Below are positions 51,713-60,199 of a stretch of DNA of 64,000 nucleotides, piece by piece. Location: the NCBI RefSeq assembly GCF_000296215.2, contig NZ_CP013949.1:5263501-5327500 (forward strand), written 5' to 3'. Under the pieces are notes generated by a model. It saw only the letters and a program-made list of their open reading frames with translations. It was not told the DNA's origin and searched no databases. Source of the stretch: Bradyrhizobium sp. CCGE-LA001 (lineage in GTDB: Bacteria; Pseudomonadota; Alphaproteobacteria; Rhizobiales; Xanthobacteraceae). The position numbers and the translations under genes were made by a program. Positions within the stretch are counted from its first letter, which is position 1. The number at the start of each line of letters is the position of its first letter.

Positions 51713-53992
51713 TTAGCGGAGCAGCTGGAGCACGCTCTGCTGCGACTGGTTGGCCAGCGACAGCGCGGAGACCGCGATCGACTGGCGGGTCGACAGCGCC
51801 TGGCTGTTGGCCGCCTCGACGTTGGTGTCGGCCAAGGTCAGGTTGGACGAGCCGGTCTGCAGCACGTTGATCAGGTTCTTGTTGAAGTCCTGACGAACCT
51901 GCACGATCGTCAGGTTCGAGCCGAGGCTCGAGGCCTGCGAGCGCAGCGTGCTCGACGCGGCGTTCAGGTTGGTCAGCACCTTGTTGGTGGCAGCGTTGTC
52001 GATGAAGTCGACACCGCTGGTCAGCGAGGCGAGGCCCAGACCCTTGGAGTTGTAGGTCACGCCCGTAATGCTGAGGCTCGACTTTGCAGTCTCGTCGAAC
52101 ACCAGCTTGAGCTGGTCGCCGTTCAAGAGGTTGACACCGTTGAACGAGGAGTCTTGGGCAGTCGAGTCGATCTGCTGGAGGATGTTGTTGAACTGATTGA
52201 CCAGGTTGGCACGCGAGGTCTGGGCAACCGTATCCTGGACGGGGGTGGAAGCCGTCGAGAAGGTCAGCGACGAGGTCAGCGTGCCGCCGATCGCACCACC
52301 TGCGGCGTTCGATCCGATGGTCGAGGACGCGTAGTCGTTGGTGGTCGAGATCGTCAGCAGGCCGTTGGCGTCGATCGTTGCAGACAGGTTGTTGGCCTGC
52401 AGCTTGGTGTTGAGCTGATCGAGCGTCTTGACCGTGCCGTTGGTGCCGTCGCCGAAGGTGACGTTGACCGCCGTACCTGCGTTGAAGGAGGTGAACGTCA
52501 AGGTCTTACCCGTGAGGCCGCCGACACCGGAGGTGCGGGCCGCGGTGAAGGCGGTCGCCGTTCCGGTGTTGCCGGCAAGGCCAAGCGCATTCAGCGCATT
52601 GCCGGTGCCGGTGACCGACAGGTCGGCGTTGACGCCGGTGGACAGCTTGAGCTGGCCGGAGGCGTTGATCGACGAGTTGGTCTGGCCGGTTGCGGTCGCA
52701 AGCGTCGCAGCGCCGTTGGCGCCGATCGTCGCGGTCTGCACGCCGGTAGCAAGATCGATTGCCTTCAAGACGTCGTTGACCGTGCCGCCCTGCAGATAGA
52801 CCGTCGAGTTGCCGGCACCGTCGGTGAGGACGTTACCGCTGGCACCAAAGCCGCTCGGAACGCTCGGCGCACCGGTCGAGCCCGGGATCGGCGCGTTCTT
52901 GAAGGTGATGACTTTACCGTTGACGTTCAGCGTCGAACCGTCCGTGATCGTCGCACCCAGCGAGGCCGAGCTGGTGGTCCGGTTGACGTTGACCGTGGCG
53001 TTGCCGCCGCCGACCGATGAGCTCACACCGAGAGCCTTGAGCAGGTCGGCCTTGCCGGTGACGCTCAGATCCGCACCCGTCGAGCTCCTCAGCGTGACGG
53101 CACCGCCGCCAACGCTCGAAGCAGTCTGGTTGTTGCTCGTGGCGAGCGTCGCAGCGCCGGAGGTGATCGAGACCGTCTTGACGCCGCTGGCCAGATCAAT
53201 CGCGCTCAACAGGTCGTTGACAGTTGCAGCCGGAGTGCCGGCGGTGCCGAGATAGACCGTGGAATTGCCGTTGCCGTCGGTGACGAGATTGCCGCTGACG
53301 CCCGAGCCGGTCGGGACGGCGGTCGCCGCCGGAGCGGTACCGCTGCGGAAGGTGATGGTCTTGCCGTTCACGGTCAGCGTGTCGCCGTCGGCGGGCTGGG
53401 CATTGGTACCGAGGCCGGTTGCAGTCGTGCCGTTGGTGGCGATCAGGGTGATGGTGCCAGTCAGGGCGGTGGTACCGTCGCCGGCCGTCACCGCGGTGCC
53501 AGCGAAGGCGCCGATGGTGGCGCCGAGCGTGGTGGTGCCGCTCGCCGCGGTGGTGCCGCCGGCCGCGCCGCTGAACAGCACATTGCTGCTCGCCGTCGCG
53601 CTGGCGAAGCTCGTCGTGCCTCGCAGATCGGCAGCTGTCGCACCTGCGATCGTGGTCGAGACGTTCGACTTGGTGGAGTAACCGACGGTGGTCTGCAGCG
53701 CCTGGTTGGCGATCGACTTGGCGCTGTCGATCAGCTTCTGCAGCGAGGTGATGCCGGTGTTGGCAGCCTGCAGCACCTGCACGCCGTTGGCGATACCATC
53801 GAGCAGGTTGTTGATGTCGCTGGCGCGGTTGTCGAGCGACTGTGCGGTGAAGAAGTTGGTGGGATTGTCGAGGGCCGAGTTGACGCTCTTGCCGGTCGAC
53901 AGACGGCTCTGCGTGGTGGCGAGGAGGTCAGCGGTGGACTGGAGAGAGAGCAGGTTCTGACGAACCGATGCAGAGAGAACAATACCGGACAT
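51713..53992 (-). CDS. fliC: Flagellin, third tandem copy (fliC3)
   Basis: A 759-residue flagellin with MSGIVLSASVRQNLLSLQST at the start and LANQSQQSVLQLLR at the end. The central region carries the same duplicated NGKTITF-type modules. Long nucleotide stretches are identical to fliC4 (for example around 52200-52300 versus 54840-54940), consistent with recent duplication or gene conversion. It reads GVGGLTGKTLTFTSFNAGTA where copy 4 has a fliC1-like version. Confidence 0.97.
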   Translation of the reverse strand: MSGIVLSASVRQNLLSLQSTADLLATTQSRLSTGKSVNSALDNPTNFFTAQSLDNRASDINNLLDGIANGVQVLQAANTGITSLQKLIDSAKSIANQALQTTVGYSTKSNVSTTIAGATAADLRGTTSFASATASSNVLFSGAAGGTTAASGTTTLGATIGAFAGTAVTAGDGTTALTGTITLIATNGTTATGLGTNAQPADGDTLTVNGKTITFRSGTAPAATAVPTGSGVSGNLVTDGNGNSTVYLGTAGTPAATVNDLLSAIDLASGVKTVSITSGAATLATSNNQTASSVGGGAVTLRSSTGADLSVTGKADLLKALGVSSSVGGGNATVNVNRTTSSASLGATITDGSTLNVNGKVITFKNAPIPGSTGAPSVPSGFGASGNVLTDGAGNSTVYLQGGTVNDVLKAIDLATGVQTATIGANGAATLATATGQTNSSINASGQLKLSTGVNADLSVTGTGNALNALGLAGNTGTATAFTAARTSGVGGLTGKTLTFTSFNAGTAVNVTFGDGTNGTVKTLDQLNTKLQANNLSATIDANGLLTISTTNDYASSTIGSNAAGGAIGGTLTSSLTFSTASTPVQDTVAQTSRANLVNQFNNILQQIDSTAQDSSFNGVNLLNGDQLKLVFDETAKSSLSITGVTYNSKGLGLASLTSGVDFIDNAATNKVLTNLNAASSTLRSQASSLGSNLTIVQVRQDFNKNLINVLQTGSSNLTLADTNVEAANSQALSTRQSIAVSALSLANQSQQSVLQLLR

Positions 53993-53998
53993 TGAGTG

Positions 53999-54010
53999 TT
54001 ACCCTTCTGG
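53999..54010 (-). promoter_or_regulatory. Conserved flagellin leader motif (fliC3)
   Basis: CCAGAAGGGTAA on the minus strand, 7 nt before the start, identical to fliC2. Confidence 0.55.
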
Positions 54011-54070
54011 TACGCAACGCAAACAAACTTCGATTAGGATTAATCGATGTCGGGGACGGTGAACGTTGAG

Positions 54071-54087
54071 GGCTAACAAAGCGTGAA
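54071..54087 (-). promoter_or_regulatory. Conserved upstream element (fliC3)
   Basis: TTCACGCTTTGTTAGCC on the minus strand, identical to the fliC2 element and at nearly the same distance from the start. Confidence 0.5.
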
Positions 54088-54289
54088 GCGTGTCGCACCA
54101 GTCCTTGCCGGGATTCACCATATCCGTATTCGGAGACGCGACGCGTTCGCTGATATCGTCATGATCGGATGATGCTTTTTGGCGCCATCGCGAGACGTTT
54201 GCGACTTGTCAACCATAACTCAGAGTGAGCAATCGGCTGCATCCGGACGCACGGTCTCCGCTGGACACGCCGCACTCTGATGCCGGCGC

Positions 54290-54321
54290 AAAAGAAAACG
54301 GCGGGACCGAAGCCCCGCCGC
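54290..54321 (-). terminator. Rho-independent terminator of fliC4
   Basis: Minus strand CGGCGGG...CCCGCCG stem with one A-C mismatch near the loop, followed by TTTTCTTTTG. Same design as the fliC2 and fliC3 terminators. Confidence 0.85.
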
Positions 54322-54350
54322 CATGATCGTCTTGCGATGTCGTCCGCTTG

Positions 54351-56630
54351 TTAGCGGAGCAGCTGCAGCACGCTCTGCTGCGACTGGTTGGCCAGCGACA
54401 GCGCCGAGACCGCGATCGACTGGCGGGTCGACAGCGCCTGGCTGTTGGCCGCTTCGACGTTGGTGTCGGCCAGGGTCAGGTTGGCCGAGCCGGTCTGCAG
54501 CACGTTGATCAGGCTCTTGTTGAAGTCCTGACGGACCTGCACCACCGAGAGGTTCGAACCGAGGCTCGAGGCCTGCGAGCGCAGCGTGCTCGACGCGGCG
54601 TTCAGGTTGGTCAGCACCTTGTTGGTGGCAGCGTTGTCGATGAAGTCGACACCGCTGGTCAGCGAGGCGAGGCCCAGACCCTTGGAGTTGTAGGTCACGC
54701 CCGTGATGCTGAGGTTCGACTTGCCGGTCTCGTCGAACACCAGCTTGAGCTGGTCGCCGTTCAAGAGGTTGACACCGTTGAACGAGGAGTCCTGCGCGGT
54801 CGTGTCGATCTGGTTCAGGATATTGTTGAACTGATTGACCAGGTTGGCACGCGAGGTCTGGGCAACCGTATCCTGGACGGGGGTGGAAGCCGTCGAGAAG
54901 GTCAGCGACGAGGTCAGCGTGCCGCCGATCGCACCACCTGCGGCGCTCGATCCGATGGTCGAGGACGCGTAGTCGTTGGTGGTCGAGATCGTCAGCAGGC
55001 CGTTGGCGTCGATCGTCGCAGACAGGTTGTTGGCCTGCAGCTTGGTGTTGAGCTGATCAAGCGTCTTGACCGTGCCGTTGGTGCCGTCGCCGAAGGTGAC
55101 GTTGACCGCCGTGCCGCCGTTGAAGGAGGAGAAGGTCAAGGTCTTGCCGCTGATACCGCCGATGCCAGAGGTGCGGGCCGCGGTGAAGGCGGTCGCAGTA
55201 CCGGTGTTGCCGGCGAGGCCAAGCGCATTCAGCGCATTGCCGGTGCCGGTGACCGACAGGTCGGCGTTGACACCGGTGGACAGCTTGAGCTGGCCCGAGG
55301 CGTTGATCGACGAATTGGTCTGGCCGGAGGCCGTCGCAAGCGTCGCAGCGCCGTTGGCACCGATGGTGGCGGTCTGCACGCCGGTGGCAAGGTCGATCGC
55401 CTTCAAGACGTCGTTGACCGTGCCGCCCTGCAGATAGACCGTCGAGTTGCCGGCACCGTCGGTGAGGATGTTGCCGCTCGCACCAAAGCCGGTCGGAACA
55501 CTCGGCGCACCGGTCGAGCCCGGGATCGGCGCGTTCTTGAAGGTGATGACTTTGCCGTTGACGTTCAGCGTCGAACCGTCCGTGATCGTCGCACCCAGCG
55601 AGGCCGAGGTCGTGGTCCGGTTGACGGACACTGTGGCGTTGCCGCCACCCACCGATGAGCTCAGGCCGAGAGCCTTGAGCAGGTCGGCCTTGCCGGTGAC
55701 GCTCAGATCCGCACCCGTCGAGCTCCTCAGCGTGACGGCACCGCCGCCAACGCTCGAAGCGGTCTGGTTGTTGCTCGTGGCAAGCGTCGCAGCGCCGGAG
55801 GTGATCGAGACCGTCTTGACGCCGCTGGCCAGATCAATCGCGCTCAACAGGTCGTTGACGGTCGCAGCCGGGGTACCGGCGGTGCCGAGATAGACCGTGG
55901 TGTTGCCGTTGCCGTCGGTGACGAGGTTGCCGCTGACGCCCGAACCGGACGGAACGGCGGTCGCCGCCGGAGCGGTACCGCTGCGGAAGGTGATGGTCTT
56001 GCCGTTCACGGTCAGCGTATCGCCGTCGGCGGGCTGAGCGTTGCTCGCCAAACCGGTTGCGGTGGTGCCGTTGGTGGCGATCAGGGTGATGGTGCCGGTC
56101 AGGGCGGTGGTGCCGTCACCGGCCGTTGCCGCGGTGCCCGCGAAGGCGCCGATGGTAGCACCGAGCGTGGTGGTACCGGTCGCCGCCGTCGTGCCGCCGG
56201 CCGCGCCGCTGAACAGCACGTTGCTGCTCGCCGTCGCGCTGGCGTAGGAGGTCGTGCCGCGCAGGTCAGCGGCCGTCGCACCGGAGATGGTGGCGGAGAC
56301 GTTGGACTTGGTGGAGTAACCGACGGTGGTCTGCAGCGCCTGGTTGGCGATCGACTTGGCGCTGTCGATCAGCTTCTGCAGCGAGGTGATGCCGGTGTTG
56401 GCAGCCTGCAGCACCTGCACGCCGTTGGCGATACCATCGAGCAGGTTGTTGATGTCGCTGGCGCGGTTGTCGAGCGACTGGGCCGTGAAGAAGTTGGTGG
56501 GATTGTCGAGGGCCGAGTTGACGCTCTTGCCGGTCGACAGACGGTTCTGCGTGGTGGCGAGGAGGTCAGCGGTGGACTGGAGAGAGAGCAGGTTCTGGCG
56601 AACCGATGCGGAGAGAACGATACCGGACAT
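54351..56630 (-). CDS. fliC: Flagellin, fourth tandem copy (fliC4)
   Basis: A 759-residue flagellin nearly identical to fliC3 over most of its length. The internal modules centre near residues 207 (DTLTVNGKTITFRSGTAP) and 358 (STLNVNGKVITFKNAPIP), each followed by a VTDGNGN/LTDGAGN-STVYL-VNDLL segment. One block (GIGGISGKTLTFSSFNGGTA) is closer to fliC1 than to fliC2 or fliC3, showing a mosaic. It is the promoter-proximal copy, with the leader shared by copies 2 and 3. Confidence 0.97.
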   Translation of the reverse strand: MSGIVLSASVRQNLLSLQSTADLLATTQNRLSTGKSVNSALDNPTNFFTAQSLDNRASDINNLLDGIANGVQVLQAANTGITSLQKLIDSAKSIANQALQTTVGYSTKSNVSATISGATAADLRGTTSYASATASSNVLFSGAAGGTTAATGTTTLGATIGAFAGTAATAGDGTTALTGTITLIATNGTTATGLASNAQPADGDTLTVNGKTITFRSGTAPAATAVPSGSGVSGNLVTDGNGNTTVYLGTAGTPAATVNDLLSAIDLASGVKTVSITSGAATLATSNNQTASSVGGGAVTLRSSTGADLSVTGKADLLKALGLSSSVGGGNATVSVNRTTTSASLGATITDGSTLNVNGKVITFKNAPIPGSTGAPSVPTGFGASGNILTDGAGNSTVYLQGGTVNDVLKAIDLATGVQTATIGANGAATLATASGQTNSSINASGQLKLSTGVNADLSVTGTGNALNALGLAGNTGTATAFTAARTSGIGGISGKTLTFSSFNGGTAVNVTFGDGTNGTVKTLDQLNTKLQANNLSATIDANGLLTISTTNDYASSTIGSSAAGGAIGGTLTSSLTFSTASTPVQDTVAQTSRANLVNQFNNILNQIDTTAQDSSFNGVNLLNGDQLKLVFDETGKSNLSITGVTYNSKGLGLASLTSGVDFIDNAATNKVLTNLNAASSTLRSQASSLGSNLSVVQVRQDFNKSLINVLQTGSANLTLADTNVEAANSQALSTRQSIAVSALSLANQSQQSVLQLLR

Positions 56631-56637
56631 AACTCTG

Positions 56638-56649
56638 TTACCTTTCTGG
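56638..56649 (-). promoter_or_regulatory. Conserved flagellin leader motif (fliC4)
   Basis: CCAGAAAGGTAA on the minus strand, 8 nt before the start; one base differs from fliC2/fliC3. Confidence 0.5.
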
Positions 56650-56859
56650 TAAACGACGCTACTGTTACACGTCTGCTTGGATTGTGACTGATCCAGCGAC
56701 CGGCGGACCGTGGCGCCGAGACCTCTAACGAAACATGAAATGAAACCCGGGCTTTCGCCGCTCCACGCGTGATTCGGCCCGGCAGGCGGTGCTCATCGCT
56801 GCGTCGCCACGCAAACGAACCTTTGAAATTGCTGAGCTTTTCCGTGCGAATAGCCCGAA

Positions 56860-56874
56860 TTTACAGCTCGTTAA
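56860..56874. promoter_or_regulatory. Near-perfect CtrA-type box upstream of flbT
   Basis: TTTA at 56860-56863, seven bases, TTAA at 56871-56874: one mismatch. It is 77 nt before the flbT start. Confidence 0.45.
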
Positions 56875-56950
56875 CTAGTTGCGAGCGAGAATCACGTCCT
56901 GATAGGCCGCAACGAACGCTCGGTTACGAAAGCGTTGATGGAGAACAGGC

Positions 56951-57373
56951 ATGGCCCTCAAGGTCGAACTCAGACCGCACGAACGCATCATCGTCGGTAA
57001 CTGCGTGATAACCAACACCGACCAGCGCGCCCGCCTCCTGATCGACGGCGACAACGTGCCGATCCTGCGCGAGCGCGACATCCTCACGCCAGAGACCGCA
57101 GACACGCCCGCCAAGCTGGTCTATCTTGCGGTCCAGCTCATGTATATCTCGCCGGATCCGCAGACGCAGCACGGCACCTATTTCAACCTGGTGCGCGACA
57201 TCGTCACCGCTGTACCGAGCGCCTGGCCGATCATCGAAGCCATCAACAACAACATCCTCAACGGCGACCTCTACCGGGCGCTGAAGGATGCCCGCAAGCT
57301 GATCGTATATGAGGAAAAGTTGCGGGATCAGTTCGAGGCCACGCATCCCAAGGCGGAAAGCACGGCGGCCTGA
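56951..57373 (+). CDS. flbT: Flagellin mRNA regulator FlbT
   Basis: A 140-residue protein starting MALKVELRPHERIIVGNCVI. It contains NTDQRARLLIDGDNVPILRE, the ILTPETADTPAKLVYLAVQL block and NNNILNGDLYRALKDARKLI, all FlbT signatures. In Caulobacter FlbT binds flagellin mRNA leaders and promotes their decay until the hook is complete. In Bradyrhizobium and Brucella it can act positively. It is divergent from the flagellin array, whose leaders share a conserved motif. Confidence 0.96.
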   Translation: MALKVELRPHERIIVGNCVITNTDQRARLLIDGDNVPILRERDILTPETADTPAKLVYLAVQLMYISPDPQTQHGTYFNLVRDIVTAVPSAWPIIEAINNNILNGDLYRALKDARKLIVYEEKLRDQFEATHPKAESTAA

Positions 57374-57416
57374 CCACACGCGATCGAAACGCATACGCAG
57401 TCCACGCAAACGACAA

Positions 57417-57441
57417 CGGCCCCGGATCATCTCCGGGGCCG
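57417..57441. terminator. Hairpin between convergent flbT and the decarboxylase gene
   Basis: CGGCCCCGGA and TCCGGGGCCG pair perfectly around TCATC. No T-run follows on either strand. It could act as a bidirectional terminator for two convergent genes. Confidence 0.6.
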
Positions 57442-57466
57442 CTGTCGTATCAGGCCTGCACCGATG

Positions 57467-58966
57467 CTACTGGGCGGCGAGCGGCGGCGCCTCGACCTCG
57501 ACCACTCCGTCCCCGCTCCGGCGTGCGCCGAACTCCAGCACGGCCGCAACCACCGCATCGATGTCGGTCTCGTCGGTGCGGTGATTGACGATCGCAGCGC
57601 GGATCGCGAACTTGCCGCCCAGCGTCGTGCTCGACGGAGCCGCGACGCCGGCCTCCTGGATGTCGGCGACGATCTCGCGATTGACCGCGTCATCGGCGCG
57701 GTAGCGGAAGCAGACGATGTTGAGATTGACCGGCGCCAGCAATTCCAGCCGCGGCTCGGCCAGAACACGCGTCTCCAGATATTTCGCGAGCGCGCAGCTT
57801 CGTGCGATCACCGAACCGAGCCGTTCGGTGCCGAACGTCTTCAGCGTGAACCAGGTCTTCAGCGCACGGAAGCCGCGCGACAGATCCGGGCCGAGATCGC
57901 AGGGCCAGACTGCGCCGGCCGCAAGTCCCCTCGCCTCGCGACGCAGATAGGCCGCGGGCTGCGCAAAAGCCTGCCGATGCTGCTCGCCGTCGCGCACCAG
58001 CAGGAAGCCCGAATCGTAGGGTACCTGTCCCCATTTGTGGAAATCGAGCGCGATGGAATCCGCAAGCTCGATGCCGCCGAGCAGCGGCGCGAGCTCGGCT
58101 GACAGGACGGCGAGCGCACCGAACGCGCCGTCGACGTGAAACCAGATCTCCTCCTCGCGGCACAGCTCGGCGACCGCCTTGAGATCGTCGATCGCGCCGA
58201 CATCGACCGTGCCGGCAGACGCGACCACCAGGAACGGCTTGAAGCCTATCTCGCGATCAACGGCGATCTGCGCGCGCAGCGCGGCAACGTCGATGCGATG
58301 ATCGGCATCGACACCGATCTTGCGCAACGCGTCCGTGCCGAGCCCGGCAATGTCCACCGCCCGCGAGATGCAGCCATGTGCGGCATGCGACGTATAGGCG
58401 GTGAGCAATGCGCCGTCATTGCCGAGGCCATGCTGCCGTGCCAGCGTGCCGAGCGCGTTCGTACGCGCCACCAGCACCGCCATCAGATTGGCCATCGACG
58501 TGCCCGTGACGAAAATGCCGCTTGCCCCGTCCGGAAAGTCGAACAGGCGGCGCATCCACGCGACGATCTGGCGTTCGACCTCGATCGGCATGTGGTCGCG
58601 TCCGCCGAGATTGGCGTTGAGGCCGGCTGCGAGCATCTCCGCGAGCATGCCTACGGCCGTACCGCCGCCATGCACCCAGCCCATGAAGCCGGGATGGACG
58701 TTGCCCGTCGCGTAAGGCGCGACATGTTCGGTGAACTCGCGATAGACGTCGGCGAGATCGCTCGCCTCGCGCGGCAAATCGGCCTTGAGTGCTGCGCGAA
58801 CCTCGTCGGGGATCGGCTGCCATACTGGGCGCGCCCGAACATTCGCGATGCCGTCGATCGCCTCGTCCAGCATGCGATGGGCCAGCGCGCGAAACTCGCT
58901 CCAATCCTGCGGATCGAGCGAGTCATGGGAGACGGCACTTTGCGGGGTGCGGATGATCTCGTTCAT
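57467..58966 (-). CDS. PLP-dependent group II (aromatic-L-amino-acid-type) decarboxylase
   Basis: A 499-residue protein from ATG 58966. Its start overlaps the ATP-grasp stop by 4 nt (ATGA). The frame is open further upstream, but that part overlaps the ATP-grasp gene in another frame and looks like noise. Features: VHPGFMGWVHGGGTAVGMLA, GIFVTGTSMANLMAVLVART, WFHVDGAFGALAVLS and the PLP-lysine motif LDFHKWGQVPYDSG (K311). These are group II decarboxylase hallmarks. The substrate could be an aromatic or acidic amino acid. It is the last gene of a four-gene operon in the flagellar locus. Confidence 0.9.
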   Translation of the reverse strand: MNEIIRTPQSAVSHDSLDPQDWSEFRALAHRMLDEAIDGIANVRARPVWQPIPDEVRAALKADLPREASDLADVYREFTEHVAPYATGNVHPGFMGWVHGGGTAVGMLAEMLAAGLNANLGGRDHMPIEVERQIVAWMRRLFDFPDGASGIFVTGTSMANLMAVLVARTNALGTLARQHGLGNDGALLTAYTSHAAHGCISRAVDIAGLGTDALRKIGVDADHRIDVAALRAQIAVDREIGFKPFLVVASAGTVDVGAIDDLKAVAELCREEEIWFHVDGAFGALAVLSAELAPLLGGIELADSIALDFHKWGQVPYDSGFLLVRDGEQHRQAFAQPAAYLRREARGLAAGAVWPCDLGPDLSRGFRALKTWFTLKTFGTERLGSVIARSCALAKYLETRVLAEPRLELLAPVNLNIVCFRYRADDAVNREIVADIQEAGVAAPSSTTLGGKFAIRAAIVNHRTDETDIDAVVAAVLEFGARRSGDGVVEVEAPPLAAQ

Positions 58967-60198
58967 GCTGCGCTTCCCTCGCCCGCTCGCGCATGTCGCG
59001 ACAGCATCTCCGTGAACGCCGCAAATATCTTGCGCATCTGCGGCGGCTTGTAGGGAAACACCGCCGGCGAATCCATGTTGTGCACGACGGCGGTGTTGTC
59101 GGCCTCGAACACCAGGAGCTCGCCGTTCCGGTTCTCGGCGCAGTCGACGATGAAATAATCGAGACCGACGCGCTTGCTCATCTCGTCGAGCGCGCTCTCG
59201 TGGCGCGCTGCGAAGGCGTGGTCGAAGTCGCGCATGAAGACGGCTTCCTCGGCCCGCTTCTCCTCGCTGAACGCCATATAGGCGTTGAGATACCAGATGT
59301 CCCAGCGATCGGCGATCGCCATGTGGCACGCGTAAGGCCTGCCGTCGACCATGGCGAGGCGATATTTGCGATAGAGCCCGTCGGGGCTGACATAGTCGAC
59401 GAAGCGCGCGACGAAGAAGTCCTGCTCTTTCCGCACGGCGAGATAGGCTTCGAGCGCAGCCGCGTCGTCGAGCTTGGCGAGCCCGACGCCGGCATGCGAG
59501 CCGCGCGGTCGCGCGATCATGGGAAAGTGCAATTCGCTGGCGATGGCCTCGCAGGCGATCCGTCCCGATGCGAGGTTGGACAATTGCGCGCGGGTGGCGT
59601 GGACAGTTGCGGGAATGTCGAGGCCGGGCACGTCCGCCAGCAGCCGATACAGCTTGTCCCGATCGAGGTTGACGATCAGATCGGGGCGATTGAGCAGCGG
59701 TCGGGGCCAGCGTGGCGCGGCCTCTTCGATCAGCGCGAGCGCGTCCCGGCATTCCTCGGAATCGGACGCCACCACGATGGCGACGTCGTGCTCGGGCAAG
59801 TCCTCGGGAAGACCGACGCCCTTGACCACGTAGAGCGTCAACAATTCGATGTCGGAGCCTTCGAGCAGGAAATCGATCGGCGTGTTGCCGCCCATGTCGA
59901 TGTCGGCTGCAAGCGCGAGCAGGCGCAAGCCAGGCTTCGGATCGGCGCTGGGCGTGCGGAACAATTGATGGAAGGTCAGCACCTCCGACTGGATCGCAAG
60001 CCCCGCCTCCTTGTCGCCGAGGAGCTGGACGATCAGCGACAGATCCAGCCCCTCCCCCGCCTGCGCCGTCCCCTCCGTGATCCGGGCGAGGAGTTGATCG
60101 CGCAACGGCTGCAAGTCGACGCCTTCAAAGGCTTGGCGCGTCAGCTGCGCAAAGCCGATGCGGTCGGCGTAGTTAGCCGCGGAAACTGGCTGCTGCAT
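58963..60198 (-). CDS. ATP-grasp ligase-like protein (RimK/D-Ala-D-Ala ligase superfamily)
   Basis: A 411-residue protein. Residues about 75-160 form a Rossmann-like N-domain (LLALAADIDMGGNTPIDFLL; DVAIVVASDSEECRDALALI). The central PMIARPRGSHAGVGLAKLDD is the ATP-binding glycine-rich loop region. The C-terminal GLDYFIVDCAENRNGELLVF plus EADNTAVVHNMD supplies acidic/Asn metal ligands. ATP-grasp enzymes join a carboxylate to an amine or thiol through an acyl-phosphate. It lies 1 nt after the PLP enzyme gene and overlaps the decarboxylase gene, so these are translated together. Confidence 0.85.
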   Translation of the reverse strand: MQQPVSAANYADRIGFAQLTRQAFEGVDLQPLRDQLLARITEGTAQAGEGLDLSLIVQLLGDKEAGLAIQSEVLTFHQLFRTPSADPKPGLRLLALAADIDMGGNTPIDFLLEGSDIELLTLYVVKGVGLPEDLPEHDVAIVVASDSEECRDALALIEEAAPRWPRPLLNRPDLIVNLDRDKLYRLLADVPGLDIPATVHATRAQLSNLASGRIACEAIASELHFPMIARPRGSHAGVGLAKLDDAAALEAYLAVRKEQDFFVARFVDYVSPDGLYRKYRLAMVDGRPYACHMAIADRWDIWYLNAYMAFSEEKRAEEAVFMRDFDHAFAARHESALDEMSKRVGLDYFIVDCAENRNGELLVFEADNTAVVHNMDSPAVFPYKPPQMRKIFAAFTEMLSRHARAGEGSAA

Positions 60199-60199
60199 C

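Larger units (their letters stand above)
53993..54350. promoter_or_regulatory. fliC3 upstream region
   Basis: 358 nt without a gene. Conserved leader motif at 53999-54010 and upstream element at 54071-54087. The right end holds the fliC4 terminator. A single TTAA is present but no spaced CtrA pair. Confidence 0.5.
56631..56950. promoter_or_regulatory. Divergent fliC4 / flbT regulatory region
   Basis: 320 nt without a gene. The left part has the fliC4 leader motif (56638-56649, CCAGAAAGGTAA on the minus strand) and the variant upstream element (56723-56740). The right part has a near-perfect CtrA-type box (56860-56874) for flbT. Confidence 0.5.

Noticed and set aside
51560..53020. Plus-strand open frames opposite the flagellins (also at 49010, 54348 and 47748)
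   Set aside because: All are antisense shadows of the repeated flagellin sequence. They recur in each copy only because the copies are similar.
46590..56630. CRISPR-like or microsatellite reading of the repeated flagellin DNA
   Set aside because: The repetition is long coding paralogy and in-frame modules, with no short direct repeats separated by unique spacers.
58967..59752. Possible 261-residue N-terminal extension of the decarboxylase
   Set aside because: It overlaps the ATP-grasp gene in another frame and translates to Arg/Ala-rich noise. The decarboxylase domain begins at ATG 58966 with an ATGA overlap.
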